Positions 16,205-24,696 of a stretch of DNA of 64,000 bases are shown piece by piece. A model generated the notes under the pieces. It was not told where the DNA came from and made no database searches. It saw only the letters and a list, made by a program, of their open reading frames with translations. Source of the stretch: Paenibacillus beijingensis (GTDB lineage: Bacteria > Bacillota > Bacilli > Paenibacillales > Paenibacillaceae); assembly GCF_000961095.1 (NCBI RefSeq), contig NZ_CP011058.1:4243501-4307500 (forward strand), in the 5' to 3' direction. Made by a program: the position numbers and the translations under genes. Within the stretch, counting starts at the first letter, position 1; every line of letters starts with the position of its first letter.

Positions 16205-17089
16205 ATGATAGTCGTGCAAGATTTGACGAAAAAATTCCCGAATGGAAAAGGAATCGACGGTGTTTCGTTTACGGTGCGGCAAGGGGAGGTGTTTGGGTTT
16301 CTCGGACCGAACGGCGCAGGCAAGTCGACGACGATCCGCCATATGATGGGTTTTATGAAGCCGGACCGGGGCTTTGTGACGATCAAAGGAATGAACGCGT
16401 GGGAGCGGCACGGACAAGTGCAGCGCTTTGTCGGTTATTTGCCCGGGGAAATCGCATTTATTGAGGGAATGACGGGCGCAAGCTTTCTCGATTTTATGGC
16501 GGAGATGCACGGAATGAAGAGCGCGGCGAGGCGCGGGGAGCTGATTGAAAGGCTGCAATTCGACGTCCACACGCCGATCCGCAAAATGTCCAAAGGGATG
16601 AAGCAGAAGGTCGGTATCGTCGCCGCGTTTATGCACGCTCCCGAGGTCGTGATTCTTGATGAGCCGACATCCGGTCTCGATCCGCTCATGCAAAAAGAGT
16701 TTATCGAAATTGTACTGGAAGAAAAGCGGAAAGGAACGACTTTCCTTATGTCTTCGCACAGCTTCCCGGAAATCGAACGAACGTGCGACCGGGCCGCAAT
16801 TATTAAAGACGGCGTCATTGTAACGGTCAGGGATATGCACGAGCTGCAGTCCATGCAGCGCAAATTGTTGGAAGTGACATTCGAGCGGAGCGAGGATGCG
16901 GATGCATTTGCGGCATCCGGCCGGACGGTGGAATCGCGCCAAGGAAACCGGGTGAGGTTCGCCGTTCAAGGAAATTATAATGCGTTTTTAACGGACATCG
17001 CCCAATACCCGATCCGCAATCTGGACGTGTTCGCGCAGAACCTGGAAGACATTTTCATGGATTATTATGACCGGAAGGAGACGCGGTAA
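16205..17089 (+). CDS. ABC transporter ATP-binding protein
   Basis: The start is ATG 16205, 8 bp after GGAGG; an upstream TTG overlaps that ribosome site. 294 aa, a single ATPase domain: Walker A GPNGAGKST (about 37-45), signature region MSKGMKQK, Walker B VVILDEPTSGLDP, H-loop SSHSFPE. The C-terminal extension of about 80 residues is typical of ABC-2-type exporter ATPases. It is followed without gap by the permease gene (TAATG overlap), and the pair sits divergently from a TetR regulator, suggesting inducible export of a toxic compound. The substrate cannot be told. Confidence 0.93.
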   Translation: MIVVQDLTKKFPNGKGIDGVSFTVRQGEVFGFLGPNGAGKSTTIRHMMGFMKPDRGFVTIKGMNAWERHGQVQRFVGYLPGEIAFIEGMTGASFLDFMAEMHGMKSAARRGELIERLQFDVHTPIRKMSKGMKQKVGIVAAFMHAPEVVILDEPTSGLDPLMQKEFIEIVLEEKRKGTTFLMSSHSFPEIERTCDRAAIIKDGVIVTVRDMHELQSMQRKLLEVTFERSEDADAFAASGRTVESRQGNRVRFAVQGNYNAFLTDIAQYPIRNLDVFAQNLEDIFMDYYDRKETR

Positions 17090-17898
17090 TGAGTATTCCG
17101 CTCTTTAAACAAATGATGTCTCTGTATGCAAGGGGAATGTTCAGCTATGCGCTCGGTTCCGCTTTTTATATGCTGCTGATGTTTTGGCTGTACCCGAGCA
17201 TCGCGAAAAACAGTGCCTCGATCAACGAGCTCATTCAGGGGCTTCCGGAAGGGGTCGGCAGCGCATTCGGACTGCAAAGCGGCTTCGGCAGCGTCGAGGC
17301 GTTCATTTCCGGTGAATATTATGGATTGATTCTTGTCCTTATTTTATCCGTTTTCTGCACGCAGTTTTCGACGCAGCTGGTGGCTAAGCTGGTGGATCAG
17401 GGCGCGATGGCTTACCTGCTATCCGCTCCCGTTACGAGAGGAAAAGTAGCACTTACGCAGGCAGCCGTGCTCTTCGCCGGACTGTTTGTCATCGTCGCCG
17501 TGACAACATTGGCCGGTTTTGCCGGTTACGCCTGGTTTGTCGGCGGCGGGAACGAATTCAGCCCGAGGTTTCTGCAGCTGAATCTCGTCGTGCTGGCGCT
17601 GTTTTTTGCGGTATCGGGCATCTCGTTTCTGGTGTCATGCCTGTCAAATGATGAAAAGAGGGCGCTCAGCATATCCGGCATCATTACGTTCGGATTCTTC
17701 ACGATGGATCTGCTCGGCAAAATAAGCGGCTCGATCGGCTGGCTCCGCAGCTTGTCGCTGTTCTCCTTATACCGCCCGGGGGAAATCGCCGCCGGAACTG
17801 CGCAGATGGGATACGCCACTCCGCTGCTGTTTCTGATCGGGTTGGCCGGCTTCGCCGCCGGCATTGCGATGTTCAAGAGAAGGGATTTGCCGTTGTAA
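17089..17898 (+). CDS. ABC-2-type transporter permease
   Basis: A 269-aa membrane protein with about six hydrophobic segments (roughly residues 20-40, 78-100, 123-150, 155-180, 190-210 and 240-260). It starts at ATG 17089, overlapping the ATPase stop. The cytoplasmic loop after the second segment (LVAKLVDQGAMAYLLSAPVT) matches the QLLSAPV-type motif of ABC-2 exporter permeases. The ATPase and permease probably form the full exporter as a dimer. The substrate is unknown. Confidence 0.88.
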   Translation: MSIPLFKQMMSLYARGMFSYALGSAFYMLLMFWLYPSIAKNSASINELIQGLPEGVGSAFGLQSGFGSVEAFISGEYYGLILVLILSVFCTQFSTQLVAKLVDQGAMAYLLSAPVTRGKVALTQAAVLFAGLFVIVAVTTLAGFAGYAWFVGGGNEFSPRFLQLNLVVLALFFAVSGISFLVSCLSNDEKRALSISGIITFGFFTMDLLGKISGSIGWLRSLSLFSLYRPGEIAAGTAQMGYATPLLFLIGLAGFAAGIAMFKRRDLPL

Positions 17899-18045
17899 AG
17901 ACGGAGGATAGTTCCCTAAGCGGCTGCGGCGGAACGATTACCGAAGACGCAGTGAAGGGACGCGTTCTAGATCAATAACCGAAGGCGCAGTTAGGGCCGA
18001 AAGGCTTGGCTGCAGATCAATATCGAAAGGACGTCGTCACCGCAG
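17899..18045. repeat. Degenerate direct repeats after the permease gene
   Basis: Three loosely related segments of about 25 bp recur roughly every 50 bp: GATTACCGAAGACGCAGTGA, CAATAACCGAAGGCGCAGTT and CAATATCGAAAGGACG. No gene is visible. They precede the terminator and may be a decayed short repeat. Confidence 0.35.
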
Positions 18046-18078
18046 AAAGGCCGCTGCTGCAGCGGTCTTTGTTTTTTT
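18046..18078 (+). terminator. Terminator after the ABC operon
   Basis: GAAAGGCCGCTG and CAGCGGTCTTT form a stem of about 11 bp with G-T pairing, followed by a run of T. It lies 150 bp after the permease and ahead of prmA. Confidence 0.8.
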
Positions 18079-18146
18079 GTGCCGGCAAACGATCTGTTGT
18101 AGAATAGACAGGATGAGTATGTATTTATGGTGGGGGGACTTATATT

Positions 18147-19163
18147 TTGAAATGGCATGAGCTGAAGATCTCGACGACAGAGGAAGCGATCGAGATGATT
18201 TCGAACTTTTTGCACGAGATGGGAGCGGGCGGCGTCTCCATAGAAGAGTCGGGAACGCTGAACAGGCAGCGGGACACGTCGTACGGCCAATGGTATGAAA
18301 CCCCGCTTAACGATATCCCGGAGGGACAAGCCGTCATCTGCGGTTATTTTGCCGAAGGCACCGATATCGGGCAGCTGACGGATGAGCTGAAGCCCCGCAT
18401 CGAGCAGCTGCGCGAGTACGATATCGATCCCGGCAGCTATGAAATGACAGCGCGGATTGTAGACGAGGAAGATTGGGCGAACGCCTGGAAGCAATATTTC
18501 AAGCCGATCCGCGTCACCGACAAGCTGACGATTAAACCGACCTGGGAAGTTTATACGCCTCAGGAAGGCGAAGCGATTATCGAGCTCGACCCCGGCATGG
18601 CGTTCGGCACGGGCACGCATCCGACAACGGCGCTTTGCCTGCGTACGCTCGAATCGGTCGTGCGCGAAGGGGACGAAGTGATCGACGTCGGCACGGGCTC
18701 CGGCATATTGGCGATCGGCGCCTGCCGCCTCGGCGCATCCGGCGTGCTGGCCGTCGACCTTGATCCGGTGGCGGTGTCCAGCGCGACCGAGAATGTGCGG
18801 CTGAACGGGCTGCAGGATCGGGTTGAAGTGCGGCTGAGCGATTTGCTCGGCGTGCTGCGCGCGGATACGGCGGATGAGGCTGCAGGGAAACCGGCCGGAG
18901 AAGCGGTGCAGCGTCCTTTTAACGTTACGGTGCCTGTCGATGTCGTCGTGGCGAACATTTTGGCCGAAATTATTTTGCTGTTTATCGACGACGTGTACGA
19001 GGCGCTGAAGCCGGGAGGCTTCTATATCGCTTCGGGCATTTATATGAACAAGGAAGAGGACGTCGAAGCGGCCCTTCTTGCCGCCGGGTTCGAAATTGTG
19101 GACCGCAGAAGGGAAGAAAACTGGGTGGCGTTCGTGGCCGGCAAGCCGAAGAGGGAGGCATAA
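18147..19163 (+). CDS. prmA: Ribosomal protein L11 methyltransferase PrmA
   Basis: PrmA trimethylates ribosomal protein L11 using SAM. It starts at TTG 18147 behind a GGTGGGGGGACT site, giving the family's usual opening (initiator)KWHELKISTTEEAIE. The 338 aa contain a substrate-recognition N-domain and a Rossmann domain with the SAM motif VIDVGTGSGILAIGA at about residues 177-191 and the N(I/L)LAEII motif near 270. The acidic DPVAVSSATENVRLNG stretch is typical. In B. subtilis prmA (yqeT) follows dnaJ; here about 6.7 kb of accessory genes separate them. A GTG start for the M50 gene follows 3 bp after its stop. Confidence 0.96.
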   Translation: MKWHELKISTTEEAIEMISNFLHEMGAGGVSIEESGTLNRQRDTSYGQWYETPLNDIPEGQAVICGYFAEGTDIGQLTDELKPRIEQLREYDIDPGSYEMTARIVDEEDWANAWKQYFKPIRVTDKLTIKPTWEVYTPQEGEAIIELDPGMAFGTGTHPTTALCLRTLESVVREGDEVIDVGTGSGILAIGACRLGASGVLAVDLDPVAVSSATENVRLNGLQDRVEVRLSDLLGVLRADTADEAAGKPAGEAVQRPFNVTVPVDVVVANILAEIILLFIDDVYEALKPGGFYIASGIYMNKEEDVEAALLAAGFEIVDRRREENWVAFVAGKPKREA

Positions 19164-19166
19164 GAG

Positions 19167-19832
19167 GTGGAAAATTTCCTTGCGTTCCCGCTTCAGCATT
19201 TGCCGTTTATTGCGCTGGTACTCATTATCGCGTTCACGGTGCATGAATTTGCACATGCTTACAGCGCGTACAAGTTCGGTGATATGACCGCCTACAATGA
19301 AGGCCGGGTGACGCTTAACCCGCGCGTTCATTTGGATGTGCTCGGTACGATTCTTATTCTGCTCGCCGGATTCGGCTGGGCGAAGCCGGTGCCCGTCAAT
19401 CCGTCCCGCTTCAAATATCCGCGGGCGATGGGCATCGTCGTCTCCTTGCTTGGTCCGGTCAGCAATTTGCTGCTTGCGGTCATCGGTCTGCTCATCTTCC
19501 ATCTGCTAGATAACAGCGGCGTGTTGATCGATGCTTCCCGCGGTGTGCAAATGGCGGTCCAAACGTTTATGAGTTATTTCATTTACCTTAATATGCTGCT
19601 GTTCCTGTTCAATCTGATTCCGCTGCCGCCGCTGGACGGCTACCGTATCCTTGCGGATCTATTGCCGCTTAGGGCAAGGTACAAGATCGAGCAGTATGCA
19701 CAATGGGGGTCGTACATTTTCCTGCTGCTCGTGTTTATCCCGCCGCTGCGGCAGGTAACGCTTGATCCGTATTTATCGCTGATCCCGCAGATCATCGAGT
19801 TTTTTAGTTCGCTTATCGGAACGATTTTTTAA
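19167..19832 (+). CDS. Site-2 protease family (M50) membrane protein
   Basis: It starts at GTG 19167 behind GGGAGG, coupled to prmA. The 221-aa protein has the zinc motif HEFAHA in the first membrane segment (about residues 24-29), GFGWAKPVPVNPSRFKYPRA, and the third-ligand motif PLPPLDGYRIL (about 152-162). These are features of the compact M50 family without a PDZ domain, as in B. subtilis YwhC-like proteins. It is predicted to cleave membrane-embedded substrates; the substrate is unknown. It is not SpoIVFB or RseP, which are longer or carry extra domains. Confidence 0.9.
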   Translation: MENFLAFPLQHLPFIALVLIIAFTVHEFAHAYSAYKFGDMTAYNEGRVTLNPRVHLDVLGTILILLAGFGWAKPVPVNPSRFKYPRAMGIVVSLLGPVSNLLLAVIGLLIFHLLDNSGVLIDASRGVQMAVQTFMSYFIYLNMLLFLFNLIPLPPLDGYRILADLLPLRARYKIEQYAQWGSYIFLLLVFIPPLRQVTLDPYLSLIPQIIEFFSSLIGTIF

Positions 19833-19863
19833 GTTAGGGCTTTGTTTTCTTTTTCTGCTGAAA

Positions 19864-19931
19864 TGAAAAAACCGCTCCTGCGGCAGATGGATGAAAAAGG
19901 CTTTCCATCGTGCCCGGGAGCGGTTTTTTGC
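19864..19931. terminator. Bidirectional terminator between M50 and MFS genes
   Basis: AAAAAACCGCTCC and GGAGCGGTTTTTT are 13-bp perfect arms, with an inner weaker stem (CCATC-type) in the loop. A-run and T-run flanks make it work for the rightward M50 gene and the leftward MFS gene. Confidence 0.85.
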
Positions 19932-19948
19932 TCATGCGGTCAAACGGT

Positions 19949-21148
19949 TTAAGCGCCGGCAGCCTCGCGCAATTTTTTCTCTTCCGTTTTCCGGCGGCTT
20001 GCTTGAGATATTTTCAGCGAAGCGGCGGCTGTTCCTGCCGCAACGGTGACGGCTGCGGCGGCAATCCAGCTGATGGACGTCAGCGAAGCCTGTTGCACGA
20101 CGATCCCCCCGAGGGCCGCGCCGGAGGCCATCGCAAACTGCACAACCGACATGTTCAAGCTGAGCAGGATGCCGGAAGCCTCGGGAGCGAGCGTAATGAG
20201 ATTGTAATTGACGGTCGGACCCGACGACCAGGCCGAGAACGCCCACAGCATGAGCAGCGGGAATACGACAGCCGGAGATTGTGCCGCCAGCGACAGCAGC
20301 ACAAGCGTCGCCGCATGCAGCAGCATGCCGCCGGTCAGCGTCCATGAAGCGCCCCATTTGTCGGTACTGTACCCGCCCAATTGGGAACCGATCAGGCTGG
20401 CAATGCCGAATGCGAACAGCGCCGCGCTTACCGTTTGTTCACTCATACCGGTAACGGTGAGCAGGAAAGGCGAAATGTACGTATAGGCGATCGAATAACC
20501 GCCGATCCAAAAGAAGCTGACGAGCAGGGCGACGACGATTTTCGGATCCTTCAGCAGCGCCAGCTGCTTGAGCAGCGGCACCGGTTCCTCACCCTTCGTG
20601 TGCGGAATCGTCAGTGCGATCGCGAGCATGGCGAGCAGTCCCAATGCGCCGATGGCTCCGAAGACCGTCGTCCAATTAAAGGCGGAAGCGATGACCCTGC
20701 CGAGCGGAACCCCGATAATCAGGGAGAAGCTGAAGCCCATTACAAGCGTTGCGATGGCGCTCGCCTGCTTGCCTTGCGGAGCCAAATTGGACGCGATCGT
20801 TAATGACGTCACAACGAATACGCCGGCGCCAAGAGCCATAATAATTCGGGATGCGACTACAAATCCGAAGCCCGGCAGCGCAAACGCGATTGCGTTCCCA
20901 ATGATGAACAAGCCAAGTGAGTAGAGCAGCAGCTTGCGCCGCTCCATACGGGCCGACGCGGCCATCAGGACGGGTGTCCCGAAGCCGTAAGCGAGCGAGA
21001 AAACGGTAATGAGCTGTCCGGCAGCGGATACCGAAATCCCGATATCGTCCGCAACCTTATCCAAAATGCCTGCAATAATAAACTCCGACGTTCCGACGAG
21101 AAAACTGACCGCGGCAAGCATGTAAATTTTCCACATGTTCGACTTCAT
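19949..21148 (-). CDS. MFS transporter, drug/nucleoside efflux type (DHA1)
   Basis: A 399-aa major facilitator with 12 hydrophobic segments and a charged loop in the middle (about residue 190). The start at 21148 is preceded by GAAAGGAG on the minus strand. N-terminal features (FLVGTSEFIIAGILDKVADD, LAYGFGTPVLMA) match the AraJ/PbuE-like group of DHA1 exporters. A 22-bp perfect-arm palindrome 34 bp upstream is shared with the neighbouring arsR gene, so the ArsR protein probably controls it. The substrate is unknown; efflux of a small toxic molecule is the best guess. Confidence 0.9.
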   Translation of the reverse strand: MKSNMWKIYMLAAVSFLVGTSEFIIAGILDKVADDIGISVSAAGQLITVFSLAYGFGTPVLMAASARMERRKLLLYSLGLFIIGNAIAFALPGFGFVVASRIIMALGAGVFVVTSLTIASNLAPQGKQASAIATLVMGFSFSLIIGVPLGRVIASAFNWTTVFGAIGALGLLAMLAIALTIPHTKGEEPVPLLKQLALLKDPKIVVALLVSFFWIGGYSIAYTYISPFLLTVTGMSEQTVSAALFAFGIASLIGSQLGGYSTDKWGASWTLTGGMLLHAATLVLLSLAAQSPAVVFPLLMLWAFSAWSSGPTVNYNLITLAPEASGILLSLNMSVVQFAMASGAALGGIVVQQASLTSISWIAAAAVTVAAGTAAASLKISQASRRKTEEKKLREAAGA

Positions 21149-21182
21149 TGTGATACTCCTTTCTCTCCACTCATTATTTTTA

Positions 21183-21204
21183 TATTTCTAAAAGTATAGA
21201 AATA
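21183..21204. promoter_or_regulatory. Candidate ArsR operator upstream of the MFS gene
   Basis: TATTTCTA, six bases, TAGAAATA: perfect 8-bp inverted arms located 34 bp ahead of the MFS start. A near-identical site with the same 8-6-8 spacing lies upstream of arsR. Confidence 0.6.
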
Positions 21205-21284
21205 GAAATCAAAAGCGATCCCGCATACACGGCGATTACAGGTATACGGCGTTTGCATGCATATGGATATTACATGGTATACGG

Positions 21285-21575
21285 CTAATCCAGCAAATAC
21301 GGCGCATACTTCCGGGCAACCTCGCGGTTCACGCTGAAAAAGACGTACGTTCCGTCCTTGCGCTGCTCCAGCAGGCCGCAATCCGTTAGCTGCTTCAAAT
21401 GATGAGACAGCGTCGAGCCGGCGATCGATTCGAGCTTGCTCTTGATATCGGTGCAGCACAAATTTCGTTCCTCGGTCAGCAACAGCGCGATTTTCAGCCG
21501 GGTCGGTTCCCCGAGTGCTTTGTATACTTTGACCGCTTGTTTTAATCCCGCTTGGTCCGTAACGTGTTCGAGCAT
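21285..21575 (-). CDS. ArsR-family winged-helix repressor
   Basis: A 96-aa single-domain regulator. AVKVYKALGEPTRLKIALLL is the classic ArsR opening, and the recognition helix lies in IAGSTLSHHLKQLTDCGLLE. CC at about 39-40 (NLCCTDI) lies near the metal-binding ELCVCDL position of ArsR, but only as a CC pair, so the effector may not be arsenic. The start at 21575 is preceded by GTGAGG on the minus strand. It lies upstream of and in the same direction as the MFS gene, with an operator-like palindrome before each gene, indicating autoregulation plus control of the exporter. Confidence 0.92.
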   Translation of the reverse strand: MLEHVTDQAGLKQAVKVYKALGEPTRLKIALLLTEERNLCCTDIKSKLESIAGSTLSHHLKQLTDCGLLEQRKDGTYVFFSVNREVARKYAPYLLD

Positions 21576-21601
21576 CAGTTCCTCACCCTTGCCGCAATTA
21601 T

Positions 21602-21623
21602 TATTTCGATAAATGTAGAATTA
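21602..21623. promoter_or_regulatory. Candidate ArsR operator upstream of arsR
   Basis: TATTTCGA, six bases, TAGAATTA, with the same half-site pattern and 8-6-8 spacing as the site at 21183-21204. It lies 27 bp ahead of the arsR start on the minus strand. Confidence 0.55.
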
Positions 21624-21733
21624 AAGATAGCATACCTTCCCGCGAAAGTAAACACGCAATCCAAAAATTAGGCGGTCATAATCGGTTCAGCTTATTTAAG
21701 CAGGGAAGGATTTGCCTCAAGCGGTGCCGATCA

Positions 21734-22639
21734 TCAGAGCCGGCCCTGTGCCGGAACTTGTTTTGCCGCGCGCTTGCGGGCTCCGAAGAAAATGCCGAGA
21801 CAAATGAGCAAAGCGCCGGCCGCGATATTCGCAGTCAATTGTTCATGGAGCTGCAGCCACCCGAAAAAGAGACCGAGGATCGGAACCGTCATCAGCGTCA
21901 TGGAAGCGGTAGAGGCTTCAATTCTTCCGAGCACCCAAAACCAGGCGACAAAGGTAACGGAGGTTGAGAAAATGCCGTTAAACAACAGCGATGAGACGGA
22001 AGGCAGCGTCCACTGGACATTGCTCCAAGGCTCTGCAGCCGCAGAAATGACAAGCAGCATAACGCCTCCCAGTAACAGCTGCCAGCACGTCATCTTCATG
22101 ATGTCGTAATTCGAAAACTTCAATTTGCTGAAAATATTGGCGCAGCCCCAGCTTAAGGCCGACAGCAAAATGAGGATTTGCCCCATGAATGCTTGATCGA
22201 ACGCGAACCGGTGCAGCTGCGGCCCCAATATGAACAGGAGACCCGCGAACCCGAAGGCAAGTCCGATTCCTTTCGTGGCCGTCAGTTTTTCTTTCAAAAA
22301 GAAGTGGGCGAGCACCGTCACGAAAATCGGCATCGTATAGACGAGCACCGACGTTTGGCCGGAATTGACAAAGCGCATGCCGTACATTAAGAGCCCCGAA
22401 TAACCGAGCGACATCAGTACGCTCATCGTGCCGATCGGGATCCAGTCCCGCCTGGCGGGCAGGAGCGGCTTTTTAAGCGCCAATTGAAGAAGGAGCAGCG
22501 GAACCGCTCCGATAAGAAAGCGAAGCGCCGCAAACAGGAAGGGCGGGATATATTCCAGCCCGATTTTCATTGTAACCCATGTATAGCCCCAAATGAGCGT
22601 CACCAATATGATCGATCCCCAAACTTTTGCCATTGTCAT
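21734..22639 (-). CDS. EamA/DMT-family transporter
   Basis: A 301-aa membrane protein with ten hydrophobic segments in two five-segment halves, the layout of the drug/metabolite transporter (EamA) family. Typical features are LIWGYTWVTMKIGLEYIPPF in the first half and a second EamA repeat from about residue 150 (ALSWGCANIFSKL). The start at 22639 follows AAGGAGCGC on the minus strand. It is probably an amino-acid or metabolite exporter. It is divergent from a LysR regulator, which likely controls it. Confidence 0.9.
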   Translation of the reverse strand: MTMAKVWGSIILVTLIWGYTWVTMKIGLEYIPPFLFAALRFLIGAVPLLLLQLALKKPLLPARRDWIPIGTMSVLMSLGYSGLLMYGMRFVNSGQTSVLVYTMPIFVTVLAHFFLKEKLTATKGIGLAFGFAGLLFILGPQLHRFAFDQAFMGQILILLSALSWGCANIFSKLKFSNYDIMKMTCWQLLLGGVMLLVISAAAEPWSNVQWTLPSVSSLLFNGIFSTSVTFVAWFWVLGRIEASTASMTLMTVPILGLFFGWLQLHEQLTANIAAGALLICLGIFFGARKRAAKQVPAQGRL

Positions 22640-22679
22640 GCGCTCCTTCTGTGCATCGTTATTTGTTATGCGTTTTCTT

Positions 22680-22691
22680 GATTGTACAATC
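22680..22691. promoter_or_regulatory. Palindrome in the EamA/LysR intergenic region
   Basis: GATTGTACAATC is a perfect 12-bp palindrome in the 129-bp divergent region. It fits a LysR-type binding site (T-N11-A-like symmetry is nearby) and may control both genes; binding is inferred. Confidence 0.4.
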
Positions 22692-22768
22692 TGAATACCA
22701 TCATGTAAAATGAAAACAAAAGATATTTAACATCATATTTTGTGATAGATGAGGAGCTCGAACATGTT

Positions 22769-23650
22769 ATGGAAAGCGGAGAGCTGAAAGTGTTTCAGGC
22801 CGTTGCGCGCGAGGGGAGCGTTACGCAAGCCGCCTGTCGCCTCGGATATGTTCAGTCGAATGTGACCGCCCGAATCCAGCAGCTGGAGCTTGAGCTGGGA
22901 AAGCCGCTCTTTCACCGCAGCAAACGCGGCATGACGTTGACGGCAGCCGGCCAAAGCTTACTGAAATATGCCGATAAAATCCTGTTTTTGCTGGACGCCG
23001 CCCTGAGCGAGATGATGAACGACGATATTCCGAGCGGTCTCATTAAACTCGGCTCGATTGAAACGGCTGCCGCCGTCCATTTGCCGCCGCTGATGCTGGA
23101 TTACCGCAAGCAGTATCCGGATGTGAAGCTTTCCTTATTTAGCGCCTATTCAACCGAACTGATACAGAAGGTGATCCGCCACGAGCTGGACGGCGCTTTT
23201 GTGAGCAGTCCGGTCCAGCATCCCGAGCTCGAGCAGCTGCCCGTTTTTCACGAGGAAATCGTGCTCGTCTCCGAGCCCGGTGAGGAGGAGCTGGCGGAAG
23301 TTCTGATAAGGCCGCTGTTGTTTTTCGGAGCCGGCTGCCATCATCTCGAGCGGTTGGAAAGCTGGCTGAAGGAGGAACGGAGAACGGTTCCCGAAATTAT
23401 GCAGTTCGGTTCGTTGGAAGCGATCATAGGCGGGGTGGCCGCTGGTCTCGGAATTTCCGTTTTGCCGCGGTCGACGATCCGGAAGCGGGAGGAGGAAGGG
23501 GCGCTGCGCGTCATTGAAATTCCCGACAAATACCGCTTTGCAACCGTTCATTTTATATACCGGCGCGATCATTTTTTCACCTGCGCCTTTCGGAAGTTTG
23601 TCGAGCAGCTCGGTATCCGGGCGGGTCAGCCGGATCAGAGCGCTTCTTAG
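22769..23650 (+). CDS. LysR-family transcriptional regulator
   Basis: Start chosen at ATG 22769 (MESGELKVFQAVAREGSVTQ), where the LysR helix-turn-helix normally begins; GAGGAG lies 12 bp upstream. An earlier GTG at 22742 adds nine non-family residues. The 293 aa have the N-terminal HTH with AACRLGYVQSNVTARIQQLE and the C-terminal substrate-binding fold (IKLGSIETAAAVHLPPLMLD onward). The YVQSNVTARI variant is common in CysB-unlike regulators of transporters. It is divergent from the EamA exporter, its likely target. The ligand is unknown. Confidence 0.92.
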   Translation: MESGELKVFQAVAREGSVTQAACRLGYVQSNVTARIQQLELELGKPLFHRSKRGMTLTAAGQSLLKYADKILFLLDAALSEMMNDDIPSGLIKLGSIETAAAVHLPPLMLDYRKQYPDVKLSLFSAYSTELIQKVIRHELDGAFVSSPVQHPELEQLPVFHEEIVLVSEPGEEELAEVLIRPLLFFGAGCHHLERLESWLKEERRTVPEIMQFGSLEAIIGGVAAGLGISVLPRSTIRKREEEGALRVIEIPDKYRFATVHFIYRRDHFFTCAFRKFVEQLGIRAGQPDQSAS

Positions 23651-23908
23651 GCCGGAGCCATGTGCTTCTGCCGGAACAATGCGTTTTGAGCTCCGATCGA
23701 AGCGCCTCCTGAATGTCGTGCGGACACCGTGCGCCTATTTTCCGTCATGGCCCGGGTGCGGACGGGGCGGCCGGAAGCTGAGAAAGCCGTCATTACACCG
23801 CTTTCGGAGCGCTCATATCGGGTTTGGCGTGGATTTTAACGTCCAAAACGTGTATGATGAATGTTGAACTTTAACGAATTAGGGAATCAAAAGAGGGAAG
23901 ACAAACCG

Positions 23909-24691
23909 ATGCAGCGATATTTTGTGCCCCGGGAGCAATTTTTCGATACGGAGGTCGTCCTCTCCGGGGAGGACGCCCGCCATGCGGCCCGCGTCATGCG
24001 GATGAAGCCGGGCGATGAAATGATCGTCAGCGACGGCGCGGGACGGGAAGCGCGCGTGAGCGTCACGGAGATCGGTTCCGCGGGCGGCGAGGTCAGAGCG
24101 GACATTGTCGAGCTTTTGCCGGCGGACCGCGAGCCGAAGTGGCAGGTCACGATCGCGCAGGCGCTGCCCAAAGGCGATAAGATGGAGCTCGTCATCCAGA
24201 AAGGGACGGAAATCGGCGCTTTCGCGTTTGTTCCGTTCCAGTCGGAGCGGATGATCGTCCAGTACGACGCCCGCAAGGAAGCGAAGCGGATCGAGCGGTG
24301 GCAGCGGATTGCGAAAGAGGCGGCCGAACAGTCGCACCGCAGCCGCGTGCCGCTCGTCGCGGACGTTTATTCGTGGCGGGAGCTGATTGCGCTTGCCGGC
24401 GAATACGATTTGACGTTGTTTTGTTATGAGAAGGAAGGTTCGGCCGGAGCCGGAATCCGCAGCGCGCTTCAGGCAGCCGCCGACCGCTCGGCCTTTCCAA
24501 CAGACGACGCAGTCAAAGTGCTGCTGATCGTCGGACCCGAAGGCGGGTTTACGGAAAAAGAGGCGGCGGAGGCGGAAGCGGCGGGCGCAACGGTCGTCGG
24601 TCTCGGCAAACGAATCTTGCGCGCGGAAACGGCGGGGCTGGTCGGCCTCGCATGCATCATGTACGAATCCGGAGAAATGGGAGGAGATTGA
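23909..24691 (+). CDS. rsmE: 16S rRNA m3U1498 methyltransferase RsmE
   Basis: RsmE (YqeU in B. subtilis) methylates U1498 of 16S rRNA. Start at ATG 23909 (MQRYFVPREQFFDTEVVLSG) behind GAGGGAAG; an upstream in-frame extension from 23861 is not family-like. 260 aa: a PUA-like N-domain with DARHAARVMRMKPGDE, then the SPOUT knot with QALPKGDKMELVIQKGTEIG, LIVGPEGGFTEKEAAEAE and LGKRILRAETAGL. It is followed closely by mtaB, as in B. subtilis. Confidence 0.97.
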   Translation: MQRYFVPREQFFDTEVVLSGEDARHAARVMRMKPGDEMIVSDGAGREARVSVTEIGSAGGEVRADIVELLPADREPKWQVTIAQALPKGDKMELVIQKGTEIGAFAFVPFQSERMIVQYDARKEAKRIERWQRIAKEAAEQSHRSRVPLVADVYSWRELIALAGEYDLTLFCYEKEGSAGAGIRSALQAAADRSAFPTDDAVKVLLIVGPEGGFTEKEAAEAEAAGATVVGLGKRILRAETAGLVGLACIMYESGEMGGD

Positions 24692-24696
24692 TAAAG

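Noticed and set aside
17899..18045. Possible small RNA in the degenerate repeats after the ABC permease gene
   Set aside because: No promoter or stable fold is evident, and the repeats are too diverged to support a call.
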